A stretch of DNA of 36,610 nt, taken from an uncultured Clostridia bacterium (lineage in GTDB: Bacteria > Bacillota > Clostridia > Oscillospirales > Ruminococcaceae). How positions within the stretch are numbered: the first letter of the stretch is position 1; each line of letters opens with the position of its first letter. The notes beneath the pieces were generated by a model. That model saw only the letters and a program-made list of their open reading frames with translations, did no database searches and had not been told where the DNA came from. A program made the translations under genes and the position numbers. The stretch covers positions 1-36,610 of the forward strand of contig CANQCK010000014.1 of assembly GCA_947589185.1 (NCBI GenBank), in the 5' to 3' direction. Positions 31,881-36,610 of the stretch are shown piece by piece.

Positions 31881-32630
31881 TTATTCATAGTCTACTACGT
31901 TTACCCACTTCATTAAGAAATCCTTTTCTTCAGGATTACCCTTTACCGACTGCGAAGCCGCTACAATCGGCATCCATTTCTGAACATACTGCTTTGCCGT
32001 ATCGCTCTTTTCACAGAAAAGATTAAGATATTTCTCTCCGAGTTTCTTCTTACCGTGAAGCATAAACAGAAGATATGTCCTTGCAGCGTCGGCAGAAGCG
32101 TTACCCTGTGTAGCGTGAGCCCAGTCGATTACATAAGCCTCGCCGCTTTCTGTTATGATAACATTTGAAGGGTTGAAATCTCCGTGACATACCTTGTGAT
32201 GCTTTGGCATTCCTGCTAAGCGGGTGTGAAGCTCATACCTTGTTGTAGCGTCTAAATCTGTCTGGGAGATCTTGCCCTGCATTTTGTCTTGCAGCTTGTT
32301 TAAAAGCGGGCATTGCTTGCTTTGAATCTTTAGTTGAATGTCTACAAAAAGCTCTAAGTATTCGTCAGTCTTTTCAGGCTCTTCTTCAATCAGTTTCGCT
32401 ATTGTTTTACCTTCGATAAATTGGCTTGTTATTGCCCATTTCCCGTCTATTTTTGATACCTCGAGAATTGACGGTATGTTAAGCCCCGTTTCTTCAACTC
32501 TTGCCTGATTGAGAGCTTCGTTGAGAATATCCGACTTTTTGAAATCTTCATTGAATACCTTTATTGCTTTATCGCCGTCTTTATATATGGTCTTTTTGCT
32601 TCTTTCAGCTACCACTTCTTTGAAATCCAT
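31881..32630 (-). CDS. APH-like phosphotransferase (protein kinase-like fold, TIGR02172-like)
   Basis: This 249-residue protein has the kinase-like fold of aminoglycoside phosphotransferases and choline kinases. The catalytic Brenner-type motif CHGDFNPSN (about residues 148-156) and the metal-binding IDWAHA (Asp169) are intact. The N-lobe has AIKVF, where a Lys should bind ATP. It resembles a family of uncharacterised APH-like proteins (TIGR02172) of gut bacteria. The substrate is unknown, and antibiotic resistance should not be assumed. GGAGG lies nine bases upstream of ATG 32630. A TTG two codons earlier is in frame. Confidence 0.85.
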   Translation of the reverse strand: MDFKEVVAERSKKTIYKDGDKAIKVFNEDFKKSDILNEALNQARVEETGLNIPSILEVSKIDGKWAITSQFIEGKTIAKLIEEEPEKTDEYLELFVDIQLKIQSKQCPLLNKLQDKMQGKISQTDLDATTRYELHTRLAGMPKHHKVCHGDFNPSNVIITESGEAYVIDWAHATQGNASADAARTYLLFMLHGKKKLGEKYLNLFCEKSDTAKQYVQKWMPIVAASQSVKGNPEEKDFLMKWVNVVDYE

Positions 32631-32732
32631 AATCAATATCCTCCAATTAATTTATTTGCAAACTGTTAAATATCTTTACTTTTAAATAATACCAAAATTA
32701 TGTTCTAAATGCAAGTATTATCAATTGTGCTT

Positions 32733-35378
32733 CTAGCGATCTTCTTTAAGCTTTTCGCCATAGTATGCCTTGAGATACATATCCTTGATCTCACTCATAA
32801 GCGGGTATCTCGGGTTAGCACCTGTACATTGGTCGTCGAAAGCGTCTTCAGTCATCTGGTCTATCGTTGCCATAAAGTCCTCTTCGGAAATTCCGTAATC
32901 CTTGATCGACTTCTTAATGCCAACCGTTTCTTTAAGCTCGTCGATAGCGTCTATAAACAGTTCAAGAGTTTCTTTGTCGTCCTTGCCTTTTATACCTAGG
33001 AAGTTTGCACATTCGCAGTATCTTTCAAGGGTATGAGGATATTGATATTGTGAAAATGTTCCCATCTTTCTGGGCGACGGGTTTGCATTAAATCTCATAA
33101 CATTGTCTATTAAAAGTGCGTTGGCAACGCCGTGAGGCAGGTGATGATAAGCACCGAGTTTGTGAGCCATTGAGTGGCAAACGCCTAAGAACGCATTTGC
33201 AAACGCCATACCTGCAAGTGTTGAAGCCGTAGCCATCTTTTCTCTTGCAAAAGGATCGTTAGCACCGTTTTCATATGCGGACGGCAGATATGTGAAAATG
33301 TTTTTAAGAGCTTTTAGAGCTAAACCGTCTGTGTAGTCGGTAGCCATAACAGATGCGTATGCTTCCAAAGCGTGGGTAACTGCGTCGATACCCGAAGCCG
33401 CTGTAAGTCCCTTTGGCTGATTCATCATCATATCAGCGTCTACAATTGCCATATTCGGCATCAGCTCGTAGTCGGCAAGAGGATATTTTGTTCCCGTTCT
33501 TTCGTCTGTGATAACTGCAAAAGGCGTTACCTCTGAGCCTGTACCCGATGAAGTCGGAACAGCAATAAAGTATGCTTTTTCGCCCATCTTGGGGAATGTG
33601 TAAACTCTCTTTCTTATGTCAATGAATCTCATTGCCATATCCATAAAGTCAGCCTCCGGATGCTCGTAAAGCACCCACATAATCTTAGCGGCGTCCATTG
33701 CCGAACCTCCGCCGACTGCGATAATAACATCAGGTGCGAAGGCAGTCATCTGCTTTGTACCCTCTAATGCACAGGCAAGCGTTGGGTCGGGAGCAACGTC
33801 AAAGAATGTTGCGTGCTTAATTCCCATCTCGTCTAATTGGTCTGTTACGCATTTTGTATATCCGTTTTCATATAAAAATCGGTCGGTGACTATAAAGCAC
33901 TTCTTTTTATTCATTACTGTTTTAAGCTCTTTAAGTGCAACAGGCAGACATCCTTTTTTGAAGTAAACCTTTTCAGGTGCTCTGAACCAAAGCATATTCT
34001 CTCTCCTTTCGGCAACGGTCTTGATGTTTAACAAATGCTTAACTCCGACATTCTCAGAAACTGAATTTCCGCCCCATGAACCGCAGCCAAGCGTCAGCGA
34101 CGGGGACAGCATAAAGTTATAAAGATCACCGATACCGCCGTGTGACGACGGAGTGTTTACAAGAATACGGCAGGTTTTCATCATATTTGCGAACTTGTCG
34201 ATTTTTTCTTTTTCGGTTACAGTATTTACATAAAGCGAAGCGGTGTGTCCGTAACCGCCGTCTTTAATCAAGTGGTCGGCTTTGTTTAAAGCGTCGTCGA
34301 AGCTCCTTGACTTATACATACCCAGAACAGGAGACAGCTTTTCGTGAGCGAAAGGCTCGTCAAGGGAAACGGAAGTAACCTCTCCGATAAGAATTTTTGT
34401 CTTTTCAGGAACGTCTATTCCTGCGAGCTTAGCAATGTCGTATGCAGACTGACCTGCAATCTTTGAGTTCAGAGAACCGTTTATGATCATTGTTTCGCCG
34501 AGCTTTTTGGTCTCTGACCTGTTTAGAATGTAACAGCCTCTTTCTTTAAACTCTTTCTTGACGTCAAGGTAAATATCCTTGTCAACAATAACCGACTGCT
34601 CTGACGCACATATAACGCCGTTATCAAACGTCTTTGAGTGAATAATAGAGTTTACAGCCATCTTAATATCTGCCGATTTGTCAATAACAGCAGGTACGTT
34701 TCCTGCACCGACGCCAAGAGCAGGCTTTCCGCTTGAATAAGCAGCGTGTACCATACCCGGTCCGCCAGTTGCAAGAATAATATCAGCCTCGCTCATTACC
34801 ATATTTGTAAGCTCAAGCGACGGAACATCTATCCAAGCGATAATTCCCTCAGGTGCACCTGCTTTAACAGCGGCTTCCAGAACGATTTTTGCAGCCTCAA
34901 TCGTGCAGTTCTTGGCTCTTGGATGAGGGGAGATAATAATTGCGTTTCTTGTCTTTAAGCAGATTAGGGTCTTGAATATTGCGGTCGACGTCGGATTGGT
35001 TGTAGGAATTACCGCTGCGACTACACCTATAGGCTCAGCTACCTTAATAGTTCCGAACGCTTCGTCTCTTTCAATGATGTCGCAGGTTTTGGTATCTTTA
35101 TATGCGTTGTAAATGTATTCAGCCGCATAGTTGTTTTTTATTACCTTGTCCTCAACTATTCCCATACCTGTTTCTTCAACAGCCATTTTTGCAAGAGGTA
35201 TTCTCTGCTTGTTAGCCGCAATTGCCGCCGCTTTGAAAATCTCATCGACCTTTTCCTGCGAAAATGCAGAAAACTCTTCCTGAGCCTTTCTCAGCTGTTT
35301 AAGTCTTGCGTCTAAAGATTCAACGCTGTCAACAAGTATTGTTTTAGTTTCATACGATGTTTCCTTTTTGTTACTCAT
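32733..35378 (-). CDS. adhE: Bifunctional acetaldehyde-CoA/alcohol dehydrogenase AdhE
   Basis: This 881-residue fusion has a CoA-acylating aldehyde dehydrogenase half (about 1-440, nucleophile Cys257 in GVICASEQ) and an iron-dependent alcohol dehydrogenase half (about 450-881). The latter carries GGGSAMDAAKIMW and the metal-binding GVCHSMAHKLGAYHHLPHG. AdhE reduces acetyl-CoA to ethanol with two NADH and is known to form spirosome filaments. GGAGAG precedes the ATG. It lies 44 bp after rex without a visible terminator, so it is likely co-transcribed and NADH-controlled through Rex. Confidence 0.97.
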   Translation of the reverse strand: MSNKKETSYETKTILVDSVESLDARLKQLRKAQEEFSAFSQEKVDEIFKAAAIAANKQRIPLAKMAVEETGMGIVEDKVIKNNYAAEYIYNAYKDTKTCDIIERDEAFGTIKVAEPIGVVAAVIPTTNPTSTAIFKTLICLKTRNAIIISPHPRAKNCTIEAAKIVLEAAVKAGAPEGIIAWIDVPSLELTNMVMSEADIILATGGPGMVHAAYSSGKPALGVGAGNVPAVIDKSADIKMAVNSIIHSKTFDNGVICASEQSVIVDKDIYLDVKKEFKERGCYILNRSETKKLGETMIINGSLNSKIAGQSAYDIAKLAGIDVPEKTKILIGEVTSVSLDEPFAHEKLSPVLGMYKSRSFDDALNKADHLIKDGGYGHTASLYVNTVTEKEKIDKFANMMKTCRILVNTPSSHGGIGDLYNFMLSPSLTLGCGSWGGNSVSENVGVKHLLNIKTVAERRENMLWFRAPEKVYFKKGCLPVALKELKTVMNKKKCFIVTDRFLYENGYTKCVTDQLDEMGIKHATFFDVAPDPTLACALEGTKQMTAFAPDVIIAVGGGSAMDAAKIMWVLYEHPEADFMDMAMRFIDIRKRVYTFPKMGEKAYFIAVPTSSGTGSEVTPFAVITDERTGTKYPLADYELMPNMAIVDADMMMNQPKGLTAASGIDAVTHALEAYASVMATDYTDGLALKALKNIFTYLPSAYENGANDPFAREKMATASTLAGMAFANAFLGVCHSMAHKLGAYHHLPHGVANALLIDNVMRFNANPSPRKMGTFSQYQYPHTLERYCECANFLGIKGKDDKETLELFIDAIDELKETVGIKKSIKDYGISEEDFMATIDQMTEDAFDDQCTGANPRYPLMSEIKDMYLKAYYGEKLKEDR

Positions 35379-35422
35379 TAAAAAATCTCTCCTATCATGA
35401 TATAAAAATATAATTTATATTA

Positions 35423-36064
35423 TCAGTCAGCATTTTTACTGATGGATTTTGACAAAATCGCAAGAGAAGCCGTAAGATTTTCATTCTTAACTATAATACT
35501 GACGGGTACTTTTAAATGCACCTGAGCGAAATTCCATATAGCCTTAATGCCCGCTTTAACCATAACGTCGCAGACCTCTTGGGCATATTCGTCGGGAACG
35601 GTTATTATCCCTATGCGAACATTGAGCTTTTTACATACTTCAATAATTCGGCTGTTTGAATAAATCTTTTTCCCTTGAAGCTCTGTTCCTATCAAATTAT
35701 CGTTAGTGTCAAATCCCGCAACTATATTAAGTCCGTGATTTTTGAAGCCCTTAAACGACATTAATGCACTGCCGAGATGTCCGACACCTACTATAATGGC
35801 TTCTTTAACATTATCATAGCCTAAATATTTCTCAATATCCATAATCAGCTTGTTTAGCAAATAGCCTGTTCTGGGCTTTCCGCCGTTTTCGCTAACTGAC
35901 GCTAGATCCTTTCTGACCTGTACCTCGTTTAAGTTCAAGTCCTTGGCAACAACAGGTGCTGAAATGTTGACAACACCTTCATCTGCCTTTCCCCTCAAAT
36001 AGGTCAAATAGTCGGGAAGTCTTATGACTGTTTGCTTTGGCACCGCTTTTTCAGACTCTAACAT
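35423..36064 (-). CDS. rex: Redox-sensing transcriptional repressor Rex
   Basis: This 213-residue protein senses the NADH/NAD+ ratio. The N-terminal winged helix (about 1-80) includes the DNA-reading VRKDLASVS. The C-terminal Rossmann domain binds NAD(H) with GVGHLGSA (93-100). The KQTVIRLPDYL start is typical. GAGGTGATAAAATG sets the start codon. It lies just upstream of adhE on the same strand. An 18-bp Rex-type operator sits upstream of its own promoter, so it probably controls itself together with adhE. Confidence 0.97.
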   Translation of the reverse strand: MLESEKAVPKQTVIRLPDYLTYLRGKADEGVVNISAPVVAKDLNLNEVQVRKDLASVSENGGKPRTGYLLNKLIMDIEKYLGYDNVKEAIIVGVGHLGSALMSFKGFKNHGLNIVAGFDTNDNLIGTELQGKKIYSNSRIIEVCKKLNVRIGIITVPDEYAQEVCDVMVKAGIKAIWNFAQVHLKVPVSIIVKNENLTASLAILSKSISKNAD

Positions 36065-36115
36065 TTTATCACCTCACAAGTCCGAATCCTTAATCGGTAT
36101 TAATTTATCGGTATA

Positions 36116-36144
36116 ATTATAATATTACATAATTGCGTTGTCAA
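36116..36144 (-). promoter_or_regulatory. Promoter of rex-adhE
   Basis: Minus-strand TTGACA (36144-36139) and TATAAT (36121-36116) are perfect with a 17-bp spacer. Confidence 0.8.
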
Positions 36145-36152
36145 TAATAATA

Positions 36153-36170
36153 TTGTTAATAATTTAACAT
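36153..36170. promoter_or_regulatory. Rex operator upstream of rex-adhE
   Basis: TTGTTAATAATTTAACAT matches TTGTTAANNNNTTAACAA at all but one position. It ends eight bases upstream of the -35 box. Confidence 0.7.
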
Positions 36171-36292
36171 TCTACCTTTTGCCTAAATTTAACTATAAAT
36201 GAGTGTTTTTTTTGAATAGTTTAACACATACTTTTTATGGAATACATATACTTTATATTATGAAAAAAATCAGAAAGTTCTATGCTTATAAA

Positions 36293-36326
36293 AAAACCGT
36301 TCAGATTTTATCCTGAACGGTTTTAA
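36293..36326 (-). terminator. Terminator of the fibronectin-like gene
   Basis: AAAACCGTTCAG pairs with CTGAACGGTTTT around an 8-nt loop, with A-rich and T-rich flanks, so it can work in both directions. It lies 18 bp after the stop codon of the minus-strand gene. Confidence 0.85.
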
Positions 36327-36343
36327 ATTATGAATTTAATTGA

Positions 36344-36610
36344 TTACTCTGTAGGTTTTGTCCTTAGATTAACTTTAAATTTAAACTTCTTCCAAGAACC
36401 TGTTGCCTTATTGGTCTTGCCGTTAGCTTTGTAATTCTTATAAGCTCTTACTCTTACCCAATAAGTCTTGCCCTTCTTGAGCTTCTTGATCTTAAGTGTA
36501 ACTTTCTTTGAGTTCTTCTTTAAGGTCTTCTTTGCAAGTATCTTCTTGAAGTTCTTCTTAGCTGATACCTGTACAATATAACCGGTAACCTTGCTTGCTT
36601 TCTTCCACTT
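36344..36610 (-). CDS. C-terminus of a secreted fibronectin type III-like protein, start outside window
   Basis: The last 88 codons are visible and the frame is open through the window edge. The sequence KVTGYIVQVS, LKIKKLKKGKTYWVRVRAYK and NGKTNKATGSWKKFKFKV is that of a Lys-rich fibronectin type III repeat, of the kind that ends many secreted proteins of gut Firmicutes. What the N-terminal part does cannot be said. The terminator at 36293-36326 follows. Confidence 0.75.
   Translation of the reverse strand, partial: KWKKASKVTGYIVQVSAKKNFKKILAKKTLKKNSKKVTLKIKKLKKGKTYWVRVRAYKNYKANGKTNKATGSWKKFKFKVNLRTKPTE

Noticed and set aside
31881-32630. Calling the APH-like protein an antibiotic resistance gene
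   Set aside because: It has the kinase-like fold and catalytic motif, but many APH-like proteins act on other small molecules. Nothing here shows an aminoglycoside substrate.

Overview
The window looks like chromosomal DNA from a low-GC anaerobic Firmicute. It is most likely a clostridial gut bacterium of the Ruminococcus/Oscillospiraceae kind. I infer this from the gene set (Rex-AdhE, an NfnAB-type transhydrogenase, Fhs, GTP-type PEP carboxykinase), strong purine-rich ribosome binding sites, near-consensus SigA promoters and dense intergenic repeats. I cannot name a species. No rRNA, tRNA, CRISPR array or transposase was seen.

Layout. 1-829: the 3' part of a phage-type replisome organizer protein, the only sign of a mobile element at the left edge. 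865-2784: typA. 3524-8129: lepA operon (lepA, a small membrane protein, hemW, a lipoprotein membrane-fusion protein). 8603-10941: nfnA-nfnB. 11758-12975 (minus): CPA2 cation/proton antiporter. 13147-15000: uvrC. 15077-16302 (minus): a small acidic membrane protein and rsmE. 16455-20557: fhs, an unknown membrane protein, tsaE, tsaB, rpiB. 20641-21261 (minus): SH3-domain membrane protein. 21683-23476: GTP-dependent PEP carboxykinase. 24413-30985: three membrane proteins (one YfhO family) and asnB. 31078-31821: Thr-rich surface protein. 31881-36064 (minus): APH-like kinase, then rex-adhE. 36344-36610 (minus): the C-terminus of a fibronectin type III-like protein.

The most interesting material lies between the genes. 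Three loci of about 330 bp (3008-3348, 10987-11328, 23710-24054) share one architecture. Two convergent consensus promoters face each other. One drives a 29-residue hydrophobic peptide beginning MISYSELF, and the other drives a short RNA ending at a hairpin terminator past the 3' end of the peptide gene. I read them as type I toxin-antitoxin modules of the TxpA/Fst/holin-like-toxin kind. Both RNAs start with nearly the same sequence, including an anti-Shine-Dalgarno stretch that in the mRNA folds over the ribosome binding site. This suggests the antitoxin RNA carries a second copy of that element.

All three loci sit inside islands of a dispersed repeat: 46-47 bp modules with CNGCC/GGCNG ends, joined by small perfect hairpins whose stems change in a compensated way. 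The islands run right up to the -35 boxes of flanking promoters. They also run into gene ends, supplying the stop codon of typA and an RRAGGGS-containing C-terminal tail on two unrelated proteins (TsaB and the antiporter).

Regulation visible in the sequence includes an 18-bp Rex-type operator upstream of rex-adhE, a similar one upstream of PEP carboxykinase, and a palindromic TTGCAA that fits as a -35 box for both divergent promoters of rsmE and fhs.
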